From: Nilaparvata lugens
Taxonomy: Eukaryota > Arthropoda > Insecta > Hemiptera > Delphacidae
DNA length: 64,000 nt
Reading direction: 5' to 3'
Assembly (NCBI RefSeq): GCF_014356525.2
Contig: NC_052508.1
Span: 42,387,858-42,451,857, forward strand
Of the stretch, positions 24,343 to 33,675 are shown piece after piece; position 1 is the stretch's first letter; every line of letters begins with the position of its first letter. The position numbers and the translations under genes were made by a program. The notes below the pieces were generated by a model, which ran no database searches, was not told the DNA's origin, and worked only from the letters and a program-made list of their open reading frames with translations.

Positions 24343-24862
24343 GATAAAACATCTTTTTCCAAGTGATTTTATTATGTGTTAGTGTGTTAAAATTTAGTCA
24401 GGTTAGTAAGTAGTCAAGTTATAAATATGTAAAGTTAGTAGCATACTAAAGTTAGTGAACAGAGAAGAAAAGGAAACAAAAATAAAAAATTCCAATAGGC
24501 TAGATTGATTTTAATATGAAAAATAGAAAGAAAGTATTGTATGTAAAATGTAATATGCTGATAGGTTTAAGATTATAAAAAATATTGTAATGAATTATTA
24601 CTGATGTTTATAAATTTTGAAGGTTATTTGATTGTGCTTCTGTGTTGTGTTCGTTCGTGTAATCTCTAGGGCTCTAGGCTGACGGCTACGGCCATCTGAA
24701 TTTCGTTACTTGTGTATGAACAGTCAAAGAATTAAAGAGCGACTCAAGTGGTGAAAATCGGAACTTACTGTATGTCAAACTCTCAAGAATTTCCTCATTG
24801 TAGAATAAATACAGTAATGATTGAATGTGGATATATTAGTATTATTATGTAAATGATTTTGA

Positions 24863-24971
24863 CACTCCTCAATTAGCTATAAGCTAGAGGAGTAACTAAA
24901 AGCACTGAGTGTATTATGATTGTAATGTAATTTGAAGGAATGAATAAATTGAAATTGAAATTGAAATTGAA

Positions 24972-24972
<1 letters not shown>
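24863..24972 (+). other. LINE-B1 3' hairpin and (GAAATT)n tail
   Basis: ACTCCTC...AGCT pairs with AGCT...GAGGAGT at 24863-24893, a short stem-loop about 80 bp from the end. The element then ends AATAAATTGAAATTGAAATTG and enters ATT repeats. CR1/L2-type enzymes recognise their own 3' structure, so this is the likely recognition region. Confidence 0.6.

Positions 24973-25055
<83 letters not shown>
24973..25055. repeat. ATT microsatellite between LINE-B1 and spacer
   Basis: About 27 ATT units on the plus strand directly after the B1 tail. The Asn-rich and Leu-rich ORFs over it are artefacts. Confidence 0.95.
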
Positions 25056-25056
<1 letters not shown>

Positions 25057-25285
25057 TGCTGGTATGCTTCTTCACAACCAGATGGTTGGTCTTTAGAGTG
25101 CTTACGGATCCAAGTCAAGTAAGCGCACTTTACTATTGAGTTTGTTGACTGATGAATATAGTTCGTATTATACATGTAACAATAACATACAGTTGTAATT
25201 TGTTGACTATTGACAATATTAATGTATTATTGAAGTTCATATTAAACAAATATTAGTCGCAGTTGTTTGTCCCACTATTTTTCAC
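25056..25285. other. 230-bp spacer between two ATT arrays
   Basis: Unrecognised sequence between the 3' array of LINE-B1 and the 5' array of LINE-B2. Possibly old flanking DNA or the end of another element. Confidence 0.5.

Positions 25286-25325
<40 letters not shown>
25286..25325. repeat. ATT microsatellite at the 5' end of LINE-B2
   Basis: About 13 ATT units on the plus strand, followed immediately by the B2 5' UTR. Confidence 0.95.
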
Positions 25326-25326
<1 letters not shown>

Positions 25327-25505
25327 GAGTCATTCATTCGAGTTTTGGATGTCGTAGCGATAGGACGTTGTTTTCAGTTGCTCCGTTGATAAGTTATCTG
25401 CTTGGCTCGGTATCTCCCTTATCTGAGTTTGACGTGCTGAACTATAGCTTTAGCTTTCTGTTTCAAATTTTCTCAATATTTTTCCACTTTACTCACTGTT
25501 ATAAA

Positions 25506-26456
25506 ATGCCTGAGTGTGGAGATAGAAATTGTACGAATGACGAGGAAATTATTGGTGATGATTGCATTCGTTGCGATGGCTGTAATTCAGTTTACCATTA
25601 TAGCTGTGCTGGGGTCGCAAGAAAAACCCAACAACGAAAAACACAGGAGAAGAGGAATGAATGGCGCTGCCCTCAACGTTGTCGTGCTGCTAGGGAGGTA
25701 ACTGGTGACAATAGAGATACTGAAAGTGTGGTAAGTGATGATCTAGACTTCGATTTAGACTCAATTACAAAAACAATCTCTAATCCAGAACTGAAACTGG
25801 TTTTCACGTGTCTTATGAAGAAAATTACAACTTTACACGATTCCGTGAAATTCATGAGTAATAGCTTCGACGAAGTTCTATCACGTGTAAAAGGAAATGA
25901 TAGTAAAATAGCATCTTTGGAAAAACGTTTAGTTATAAAAGACAAGAAAATCGAGGATCTGGAATACAAATTGAACTCTATTGAACAATACGGTCGTAGA
26001 AATAATATAGAAATCTTTGGACTTGAAGAAAATCAGGATGAGAATGTTTATGAGCTAGTGACAAAAACTGTTGAAAAAATTGTACCTGAGTTTGTGATAG
26101 GAGATATTGATATTGCGCACCGTTTACCGACTAGAAATAAGAAACAAAATAATTCTATCATTGTCGTTCTGAAAAGTAGGAATTTGAAGGAAAAAATTGT
26201 AAGTTCTGCTCGAAAGGGCCCTAAAATTAAGCAATCTCAGATAATTTCCTCCTGTTCTAAGAATGATCAATTGGTGTTTGTATCTGAAAATCTTTCCGCC
26301 TATTTCAAAAACCTAAAGTGGCTGACCAAGCAGCAAGCTGTTAAGCATGGATACAAATATGTATGGTACAGAAATGGAAAGATTCTAGTTCGTAAGAATG
26401 AAAAGGAGCCTGTCATTGAGATATTGAGGGATAATGACCTCACTAAAATCGTTTGA
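25506..26456 (+). CDS. LINE-B2 ORF1: PHD-like zinc finger plus coiled coil plus FP-like domain
   Basis: 316 codons from the first ATG after the 5' UTR (the frame is also open upstream through the ATT repeat). Residues 3-60 have a PHD-like Cys/His pattern: C-x4-C, then CIRCDGC, VYHYSC and WRCPQRC. Residues about 100-160 form a coiled coil with heptad leucines. Residues about 160-310 resemble the FP-like domain (RRNNIEIFGLEE, IAHRLP, LKSRNLKEKIVSSARK, YKYVWYRNGKILVRKNE). PHD-bearing ORF1 proteins are known from CR1-clade LINEs and may bind chromatin or RNA. No lesions seen. Confidence 0.85.
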   Translation: MPECGDRNCTNDEEIIGDDCIRCDGCNSVYHYSCAGVARKTQQRKTQEKRNEWRCPQRCRAAREVTGDNRDTESVVSDDLDFDLDSITKTISNPELKLVFTCLMKKITTLHDSVKFMSNSFDEVLSRVKGNDSKIASLEKRLVIKDKKIEDLEYKLNSIEQYGRRNNIEIFGLEENQDENVYELVTKTVEKIVPEFVIGDIDIAHRLPTRNKKQNNSIIVVLKSRNLKEKIVSSARKGPKIKQSQIISSCSKNDQLVFVSENLSAYFKNLKWLTKQQAVKHGYKYVWYRNGKILVRKNEKEPVIEILRDNDLTKIV

Positions 26457-26508
26457 ATTATTTCAGAAGCATTGTTCAGATATGCATTTTCATTTTTGAT
26501 TCGTGCCA

Positions 26509-29500
26509 ATGTTTGATCATGAAGGAGACGAATCCGTTCATGATTTGTTTACTCAAAATTTTGCAAATGAATTGAATCCAGACTCAGATTCATTTGTTAA
26601 AGAGAGTATTTTCCATGATGTTACTGAGCTCGAATTGTTTGTACCTCTTTCTTCTTCTTTAGGGACCAATAGACATAATATGAATGGTGTCAAATCCAAC
26701 TTCAATTCACTTACTCTCAATATTAGAAAAATCCAGTTGCACTTTGATGAATTCATACTAGCTTATGATAAATTTATTCAATCACTTGACTTGATATTTT
26801 TTACAGAAGTACAAACTAAATCTTACCTGATGGATCATTTCAAAATTGAGGGTTTCAATAAGCATTTCTGGTTGCGAGAAAATAGAGGTGGTGGTGGTGT
26901 TTGTATGTTTCTAAGAAATTGTTTTATTTTTGAAAGGATAGATTATAATTTTGTTACTTTTGAAAATGTTCAAGGATTTATACGTTCTAGTATTAATGCA
27001 AATTTCAAAACTTATTTCTTGGGTATTTATCGCCCTCCTAATTTATCTAAGTCTAATTTTATCAAAGAGCTCAATGAAAATATTAATAAAGTACCCATTG
27101 ATTGTAAATTCTTGTTGTCAGGTGATATCAACCTCAATTTGAATGAGGATAGGTCTTCTATTATAAAAGAATACTTAGATACGCTCTATTCCATGGGATT
27201 TGTTAGAGGTATTTGGAGTAATACAAGAGAGGTTTTCCTGCAGGGAGCATCGGTTAGATCTTGTTTAGATCATTATTTTGTTCGATGGATGAAGTATGAT
27301 GAACCAATCTATACTGGTGTTGTAAAAAGTAGAATAAGTGATCATTTTTCTGTTTTATGTTCATGTCCAATAGATCAAAATCTTAGTGTGAATTCAACTA
27401 TTGGGAGTGATTATAAATATATTTACTTAAAAAATAGAATAAATCGTTACCTCAGCGATATTGATGTTAATAGCATTTTAAGTTTGAATAGCTGTGATGA
27501 GCTCTATAATGAGTTATGCCGAGTCTATGACTTGGGATATGAAAAATCAAAAATCAAAGTTAAAAACAAATCTCAAGTTAAACTTAAAAAGAATTGGATG
27601 ACTCTAGAGTTGCATAGGAGATTGAAAGAAAGGGATAATTTGTATAGACACTCTGGTACACCAGAGGGCTTGGAAGCATATAAGAAATATCGTAACAAAT
27701 TAAATAAAGATATTAAAAAGGCAAAGTGTAATTTTCTAAAAAATGAATTTGAGACAAACATTAATAGCATAAAAAATACTTGGTCATTAATCAACGTTGC
27801 CATGGGTAGACAAGAAAAGTTGTCAGTTGATGATAATATAATGAAACACATAGTGGTTGGTGATAGGCAGGTTGAGGAGGTTGTGGACCATTTCTGCAGT
27901 GAATTCACAGAAGGTGTTAGAGCTGCAAAACATGAGTGTAATATTACTACTTATTTAGAAAATGATAATGATACCAATGTTAATTTCCCTAGCTTTGACT
28001 TACCTGATGCAGATGAATTAAAAATAGGTAATATCATCAGAAGTATGAGTTCAAATAAATCTCCAGGGATTGATAATATTTTGATGTCTGATATAAAAAA
28101 TCACAGTATCAAGTTCATACCAATTATCACAAGATTAATCAATTTATCATTAGAGGAAGGTAAAGTTCCAAATAAATTGAAAACTTCCATAATAAGACCG
28201 ATTTTCAAAAATGGATCCAGATCAGAAATTTCTAACTATCGGCCTATTTCAATACTTTCTTCACCTGATAAGATAGTTGAAAAGTATATTTGTAATGAAT
28301 TAGTTATGCATTTAAAAAATCACAATTTAATCCCTTCAGCTCAATTTGGATTCCAACGCGACAAATCAACTGGTCAGCTTTTATCCCAATTATGTAACTA
28401 TATAAATAATAAATTAAATAAGAATTACCATGTTTTAATATTATTTCTAGATTTCAAGAAAGCGTTTGACACTTTATCTTTTCATAAAATTGTACAGTCC
28501 ATGAGTGAAATTGGTTTGTCAAGACGAGGTATTAACTGGTTAATAGATTATTTGAATAACCGAAAGGTTACTGTTAAAGTAGGAAAATCCTACAGTCGCC
28601 ATGAATTTGTCACCTCTGGTGTGCCACAAGGTTCCAATCTTGGACCATTGCTTTATCTGGTGTCAGTAATCACAATGGTTGGTGTTTCAAAGGAAACTAA
28701 GATATTTCAGTATGCTGATGACACAGTTATGGTAGCCAGCCACACAAGTTTTGATGAAGCAAGAATATTGCTACAAAGAGACTTTGATAGAATGCAAAGA
28801 TGGATCCATGATAATGGCTTGACTTTGAATTTTAAAAAAACCACTTGTATGCATATGAGACCGCCACGTCAAACCTCAAAGTCCACTAATATTACTATGC
28901 ATTCCTTAAATTGTCTACATGAGAATAACTTTGGAACTCCTTGTACTTGTAATGAGAAGGTCAAACAAGTTACAATTCAAAAGTATCTAGGTATTTTCAT
29001 TGATGATTGTTTAAAGTGGGGTCCTCACATTGATAGTGTATGCCAGCGTCTTCGCTCATGTCTATTTGGTTTATATAACTTACAGCGATCTGTCTCAAAG
29101 AAGACATTGATAGTTGTTTATAAAGCCCTAGCTGAATCCGTAGTAAGATACGGTGTCAATGTTTGGGGTAATGCAAGTGGCTATGAAATTGATAGAGTTA
29201 AGAGATTACAAAATTCCTTGCTGAAAATAGTTCATTCAAAACAAGAGAGTTACCCTAAGCCAAATTTGTTTAAAAAATATAGCATTCTTCCTGTAAACGA
29301 GCTTTTCAGATATGATATTTTATTAAATAATTATTTTTCCAATAACTTTAAAATGTCAAGTAGAATTTTGCATGAGCGAAGACAAGGTGCTGCTTATAAG
29401 AGGTTTATTGTGCCCGAATACAATAATTATCATGGTAAATGTGAACTTAGTTATGTTGTACCAACTATTTTCAATGAGTTGCCAGATAATTTAATTGGTC

Positions 29501-29571
29501 TGGATAGAATTTCAATTGTTAAGAATAAGATGAAACACTTTCTGTTAAATAATTTGAGTGAATTTGAATGA
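26509..29571 (+). CDS. LINE-B2 ORF2: endonuclease/reverse transcriptase
   Basis: 1020 codons from ATG at 26509, 52 bp after ORF1. Endonuclease, residues about 65-290: LTLNIRKIQLH, FFTEVQ, GIYRPPN, SGDINLN, CLDHYF and SDHF. Reverse transcriptase, about 540-800: RPIFKNG, NYRPISILSS, AQFGFQRDKST, LDFKKAFD, GVPQGSNLGP and YADD at residue 735. After GPLL, the usual F-x-x-INDL block is replaced by an unrelated hydrophobic run, possibly a compensated double frameshift. H-x3-C-x9-C-x-C follows near 798-814, then KYLGIFID. It ends with the YNNYHGK block shared with B1 and B3. Full length; activity is uncertain because of the altered INDL segment. Confidence 0.88.
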   Translation: MFDHEGDESVHDLFTQNFANELNPDSDSFVKESIFHDVTELELFVPLSSSLGTNRHNMNGVKSNFNSLTLNIRKIQLHFDEFILAYDKFIQSLDLIFFTEVQTKSYLMDHFKIEGFNKHFWLRENRGGGGVCMFLRNCFIFERIDYNFVTFENVQGFIRSSINANFKTYFLGIYRPPNLSKSNFIKELNENINKVPIDCKFLLSGDINLNLNEDRSSIIKEYLDTLYSMGFVRGIWSNTREVFLQGASVRSCLDHYFVRWMKYDEPIYTGVVKSRISDHFSVLCSCPIDQNLSVNSTIGSDYKYIYLKNRINRYLSDIDVNSILSLNSCDELYNELCRVYDLGYEKSKIKVKNKSQVKLKKNWMTLELHRRLKERDNLYRHSGTPEGLEAYKKYRNKLNKDIKKAKCNFLKNEFETNINSIKNTWSLINVAMGRQEKLSVDDNIMKHIVVGDRQVEEVVDHFCSEFTEGVRAAKHECNITTYLENDNDTNVNFPSFDLPDADELKIGNIIRSMSSNKSPGIDNILMSDIKNHSIKFIPIITRLINLSLEEGKVPNKLKTSIIRPIFKNGSRSEISNYRPISILSSPDKIVEKYICNELVMHLKNHNLIPSAQFGFQRDKSTGQLLSQLCNYINNKLNKNYHVLILFLDFKKAFDTLSFHKIVQSMSEIGLSRRGINWLIDYLNNRKVTVKVGKSYSRHEFVTSGVPQGSNLGPLLYLVSVITMVGVSKETKIFQYADDTVMVASHTSFDEARILLQRDFDRMQRWIHDNGLTLNFKKTTCMHMRPPRQTSKSTNITMHSLNCLHENNFGTPCTCNEKVKQVTIQKYLGIFIDDCLKWGPHIDSVCQRLRSCLFGLYNLQRSVSKKTLIVVYKALAESVVRYGVNVWGNASGYEIDRVKRLQNSLLKIVHSKQESYPKPNLFKKYSILPVNELFRYDILLNNYFSNNFKMSSRILHERRQGAAYKRFIVPEYNNYHGKCELSYVVPTIFNELPDNLIGLDRISIVKNKMKHFLLNNLSEFE

Positions 29572-29787
29572 TTTTCATAAATTCTTTCTTTTTTTATATA
29601 TATTTTTTTTCTCGTGTATTTTTGTTTGTGATAAGCAACAACTGAAATCCCATTGTTTTATTATTCTATTGCTACACAATACAATTAAATGAATTATTAT
29701 CAATGTATCAATTAATTTTGATTGTATCAAGATTGATTGTATCAATGTACTATTTCTAAGGTTTTTTTTTTAATATAATGTAAAACT

Positions 29788-29826
29788 TGACTCCTCCAGT
29801 CAAACCTTCTTTAGAAGGTTTTGGAG
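29788..29826 (+). other. LINE-B2 3' UTR hairpin
   Basis: AACCTTC (29803-29809), TTTA loop, GAAGGTT (29814-29820): a perfect 7-bp stem, extended by an outer CTCC/GGAG pair. The preceding TTGACTCCTCC is like TTGACACTCCTC at the B1 hairpin. A second stem-loop (CTTCTTCTGG...CCAGGACGAAG) lies near 30000-30024. Confidence 0.6.
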
Positions 29827-30037
29827 AATTTATAATTCGTCTGGTTTATGATATTTGAAATGTTCTACTGAAAGGGAATCTTCTTATCTTTTGTCATTCT
29901 CGCTTTTTTTTATTATTCTTCATTTGTTTTGTTTGTAAGATTTCTTTTTATAAGTGTATTTTTCATTTTTGTTTGTTATATTTTCTATAATAAACTCCCT
30001 TCTTCTGGGGGTACCAGGACGAAGGAAAAAGGAAAGG

Positions 30038-30082
<45 letters not shown>

Positions 30083-30083
30083 T
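30038..30083. repeat. ATT microsatellite between LINE-B2 and LINE-B3
   Basis: About 15 ATT units on the plus strand. LINE-B3 sequence starts just before its YADD box directly after the repeat. Confidence 0.95.
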
Positions 30084-30769
30084 TGGAGAGCTCTTCATGT
30101 ATGCAGACGACACTGCTTTGATAGTAGCCCATAAAAATTTCAAAATAGCCGAAAAATTTATTCAAGATGACTATAATAATATTCTTCGATTGTTACATGA
30201 TAGGAACTTGATTATAAATGAATCCAAGACAGTGGTCCTACACTTCAAAACACCCCATACTAAAGTTCTTAATCCTCCAGTTATAAAAAAATCATGATTA
30301 TAAGTGTCTTTATTTGAATAATGGTGATCCCTGCACATGTACCCCTATGAAAGTTACAAATAACACCCGTTACCTTGGTGTAATCTTGGATGATGAACTA
30401 AAATGGGAATCACATATAGATCATATTTCGAAAAAGTTACGTGCAATCAGTGCTCAAATCTTCTTTTTACATAGAAATATACCACCAGATTGTCTTTATC
30501 TAATTTATAAATCATTATCAGAATCCTTAATTAAGTATGGCATCGAGGCTTGGGGGTGTGCTGCAAACTACCTATTGGACAGGGTAGAGCGTATCCAATT
30601 CAGAACTCTCAAGTGTATAATGTCCGTATATAACCGATTAAATTTCACAATTCATGATAAACAATCCGTTCAACGATTTTTTCACACACTCCAAAGAAAA
30701 TCTATCTATATAAGATACCATTAATGTACAGAAATAATTATTCCTACCGACAATTAGCACCTATACCTC
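30084..30769 (+). pseudogene. LINE-B3: 5'-truncated ORF2, left part
   Basis: Starts at the catalytic YADD (30102-30113) immediately after the ATT array, so the endonuclease and most of the RT are missing. It continues through the fingers/thumb region, with H-x3-C-x8-C-x-C across a +1 frame change near an A7 run (about 30287-30293), then RYLGVILDDELKWESH. A TAA ends the second frame at 30722. Similar in sequence to LINE-B2. The rest of the C-terminus lies 25 kb away, at 56006, on the far side of the Polinton. Confidence 0.85.
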
Positions 30770-30775
30770 AATATA
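30770..30775. other. Target-site duplication AATATA, left
   Basis: AATATA directly before the AGTAGAGGC terminus; the same six bases follow the right terminus at 56000-56005. Six-base duplications are standard for Polinton/Maverick integration. Confidence 0.95.
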
Positions 30776-30956
30776 AGTAGAGGCATTCTGATACTTTAAA
30801 CTCACTTTTTTGCTCGAAATCCCCCTCCCCCCTCTCACCCCTCACCCATACCACCTTCCCCCCTCTCATCCCTCTCCCATCCCACCACCCCTGGCTACCC
30901 CCTCCCGCCACATGGTGGGGGGTGTCCTAAAGATAGATTTTCCCTCTACTTCTCTC

Positions 30957-30992
<36 letters not shown>

Positions 30993-32343
30993 TCTCTCTC
31001 TCCCTCTAATCTAGAACTGGAGAAAGTACTTTAAGGATACCCAATCATCGAACTACTATTTTCACAAAATCCTTCTTAGTCAGTGCCTGTCGTGCATGGA
31101 ATACACTTCCTGTTTCTATCAGGTCTATCGAGAGCCAAGCGAGCTTCAACCTGACTTTAAAAAAACATATTTTGGAGCAAATGACTGAATTATGTTTTTT
31201 TAAAGTCAGGTTGAAGCTCGCTCGGCTCTTGATAGACCTGATAGAAACAGGAAGTGTATTCCATGCACGACAGGCACTGACTAAGAAGGATTTTGTGAAA
31301 ATAGTAGTTCGATGCCCTAGAACGATCACATGACAACCATCCCTCACCCATTCCACCAATATAAACCTTTAAACCATGTTATAGAACGAATTGTATATAT
31401 ATATATATATATATATTATATAAACTCATGTTATTTCAATTATCCACTGCATACTGCTGTATATTACTGAAATTTGATAGCCCTGATCTACTTTCAGCCT
31501 ACTTCATTTTATTAATCAATTATTTGATCTTATCTACCTATATAATTATTTTACTTTATCAATTTTCTGTTTTTTTTCTCTTCAATATTCATATTGATTA
31601 AAACTTTTACAATATTTCCATTAATAAATAAATCCTTAGTTTAAATAACGAAATTAACGTTTTGGTAGAGAGTTAGTGGGGAGGATATTTTTATTATTCT
31701 TCCCAAAGAATGGACATTGATATGTCCAAAGCTCCGCCAATTTATGTAGATGCATAACAATATGATTATTATCTATAGTTATTATATTACAAATTGCTTT
31801 TTCATATCATATACAGTTCTATAGTTATTTTCCTAGTCTATATTATGTAAATTCATCTATAATTTTGCTGTATTGTAAGCTATTGTATATAAGTGTATAA
31901 GCCAGTATATATTGTAATCTACATAAATAAAGTACTCAATCAATCAATCAATCAATCAATCAATCTAATCTAATCCAATCTAATCTAATCTAATCTCTCT
32001 CCCCCTCTCCCAGTGACGACGAGGGGGATGAAGAAGGAGAGAGAGATATCTCTCTCTCAAATAGATTTTCCCTTCCCCTTACCCAGTATAGATGAGGGGG
32101 GTGGATATCGAGTGAGGGAAAAAATAATTCCCTTCGAGGGAAAAATTCTCTCTCTCTCTCTCTCTACATCTAATGCTATACTGACAGATTAAAGTGAATT
32201 GAGAAATTCCCTATCTCTCTCTCTACATCTAATGCTATACTGACAGATTAAAGTGAATTGAGAAATTCCCTATCTCTCTCTACATCTATTGCTTAATAAT
32301 CTATTGCTATACTGTCAGATTAAAGTGAATCCTTATCTCTATA
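30776..32343. repeat. Polinton left TIR (with LINE-C remnant)
   Basis: The outer part 30776-31010 (CT-rich, CCCCTC-rich) matches 55999-55785 inverted. The inner part 31985-32343 matches 51830-51466 inverted. The inner part includes three imperfect copies of a 60-bp unit containing CATCTAATGCTATACTGACA and AGATTAAAGTGAATTGAGAA. LINE-C 3' sequence lies between the two. Confidence 0.9.
31012..31975 (+). mobile_element. LINE-C 3' remnant in the left TIR
   Basis: The last about 50 codons of the LINE-C ORF2 and its 3' UTR, ending AATAAAGTACTC and a (AATC)7/(TAATC)n tail. It matches 52680-51831 inverted. A local inverted duplication is present only here: 31053-31170 is repeated inverted at 31195-31313. 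Confidence 0.85.
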
Positions 32344-32591
32344 ATAATCTAAGTTCTATAATATCCATATTATGCTTGGTTTCCAACTGACAGTCAAGAG
32401 TTCAATCAAACTGTTTATCAATATTATGCATGTGTAAGAAATTGAGCTCTTTTGCTGTACAAACATCCCAGTCGTTATTGTTGGAGTGTTTTCTCCGACA
32501 ATATGTAAGTAAAATTGGAATGAGCTAGCATATCTGAAAATACTTACATATTCTCAGACCTATTTCACTCAGAGGCGGGCTATCTTAATAC

Positions 32592-32912
32592 TCAACTTCT
32601 ATAGTTACCGTGAAACTGTCTCAAGAATATGCGATTCCCACTCACATTCAATTCCCATGAACGAGAATTGAAACTTCTGATGTTATCCTTATTCAAAACC
32701 ACTGAATATTCTTTCGGTAACTTAATAGTGTGTTTAAAGTCACCTTCACTATCAATATCGATAATTTTAAGGTGAATTTCGCCATTATCGGCAAATGTTA
32801 CCTTCGTTACTACAAACCAATCAAAAGGATTAAATTCATAACTCCAATCAGCTAGTGGATTTGCTTCTACAGAGAACTCATTGAAACTTCTCCAATCAAA
32901 ATAGTGAGACAT
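32592..32912 (-). CDS. Polinton left-end gene 1, unknown function
   Basis: 106 codons with an ATG start; first gene inside the left TIR, transcribed toward the end. The peptide is rich in aromatic residues and alternating polar/hydrophobic segments (SHYFDWRSFNEFSV at the start, ending RIFLRQFHGNYRS), suggesting a mainly beta fold. No stops. No family recognised. Position beside the other minus-strand genes suggests a structural or accessory protein of the element. Upstream 32913-33234 has no ORF and is probably its promoter region. Confidence 0.6.
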   Translation of the reverse strand: MSHYFDWRSFNEFSVEANPLADWSYEFNPFDWFVVTKVTFADNGEIHLKIIDIDSEGDFKHTIKLPKEYSVVLNKDNIRSFNSRSWELNVSGNRIFLRQFHGNYRS

Positions 32913-33234
32913 TATATGAACTTGTCAGCTTGAGTGTTTAGAGTGAAGTGACATGCGTGCTACACCCCCTCTTGTTGAATATTTCCCCAGAGAAATGACG
33001 CATGTGCTATTCCCCCTGTGGGTGAATGTTTCCCCCTTCCCAAATTCTATAGATAAGAGTGTTTGCCTTCATATAACTCCTACATAAAACTGTTACATTC
33101 AATCATAGACACATGAAAAAATGTATAGTCTGATTTATCATCTTGAAGTAGCATATGTTAGCAAGAAAACCGTTAAAGTTCACTGTGCTTCAAATTTCTC
33201 CCTCATATGCCAAGTGTTATCCTTTCACAAGATT

Positions 33235-33666
33235 TTATGTTTTCGGAGACAATACAAAGCCTTTATATTGGGCTAAACCCATTTTTGTAGTTATCATTTC
33301 CACAACCTGATTTTCAGAAAGGTTATGTTGCTTAGCTTCTATCCAATTCATATTAAAGCTAACACGTGCATACCCACTGACGTTATGATAAGCTATCTTA
33401 TGGATGAATAAATTAAGATAATCTATGAATGCAGCCGAACATTGCAGTCTCATAACAGACCCCTCTTCCAAATTTTTAATTGCCTCAGCTATTTCATCAC
33501 AAACGCTTTTCACAGCGACTTCCATCTTGTTTTTCTTCATAAAATCTCCTATATCATTTTTAGTTGCATACTTGTCTGCAATTTGATTAATCAGAATAGC
33601 AATAGAATTTTTTGTAATGAATTGTTCAATACCATCCATAATATTAGCTTTTATTGCACTCGCCAT
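33235..33666 (-). CDS. Polinton left-end gene 2, unknown function
   Basis: 143 codons, ATG start (MASAIKANIMDG). Mostly helical, with one Cys in the CDEIAEAIKNLEEG segment and a short C-terminal region (GYARVSFNMNW) of different character. No membrane segment or recognised motif. It begins 9 bp after the stop of the upstream gene (33676), as in a compact viral transcription unit. Intact. Confidence 0.6.
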   Translation of the reverse strand: MASAIKANIMDGIEQFITKNSIAILINQIADKYATKNDIGDFMKKNKMEVAVKSVCDEIAEAIKNLEEGSVMRLQCSAAFIDYLNLFIHKIAYHNVSGYARVSFNMNWIEAKQHNLSENQVVEMITTKMGLAQYKGFVLSPKT

Positions 33667-33675
33667 TTCAGATAA

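Larger units (their letters stand above)
20546..24972 (+). mobile_element. LINE-B1: CR1/Jockey-type retrotransposon, 5'-truncated
   Basis: ORF1 fragment (20549-21082), 350-bp spacer, ORF2 (21433-24342) and a 3' UTR of about 630 bp ending in a hairpin and a (GAAATT)n tail. The 5' junction cuts inside ORF1 exactly at the ATT array, and the 3' tail passes directly into another ATT array. ORF2 is open end to end. Confidence 0.9.
25326..30037 (+). mobile_element. LINE-B2: near-complete CR1/Jockey-type retrotransposon
   Basis: A 180-bp 5' UTR, ORF1 (25506-26456), a 52-bp gap, ORF2 (26509-29571) and a 466-bp 3' UTR with two stem-loops and AATAAA at 29989. Both ORFs are open. ATT microsatellites border both ends in the same orientation as at LINE-B1. 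Confidence 0.9.

Noticed and set aside
24873..25175. Asn-rich and Leu-rich ORFs
   Set aside because: Translation of the ATT microsatellite on either strand.
30810..31034. Pro/Ser-rich ORF in the Polinton TIR
   Set aside because: CCCCTC and CT simple repeats of the TIR; no homologous frame kept in the other TIR.
31045..31359. 104-codon minus-strand ORF
   Set aside because: Runs across the inverted duplication of LINE-C ORF2 sequence; a chance fusion, not a gene.
31935..31960. CRISPR-like short repeats
   Set aside because: They are the (AATC)n tail of LINE-C; no spacer-repeat structure, and this is eukaryotic DNA.
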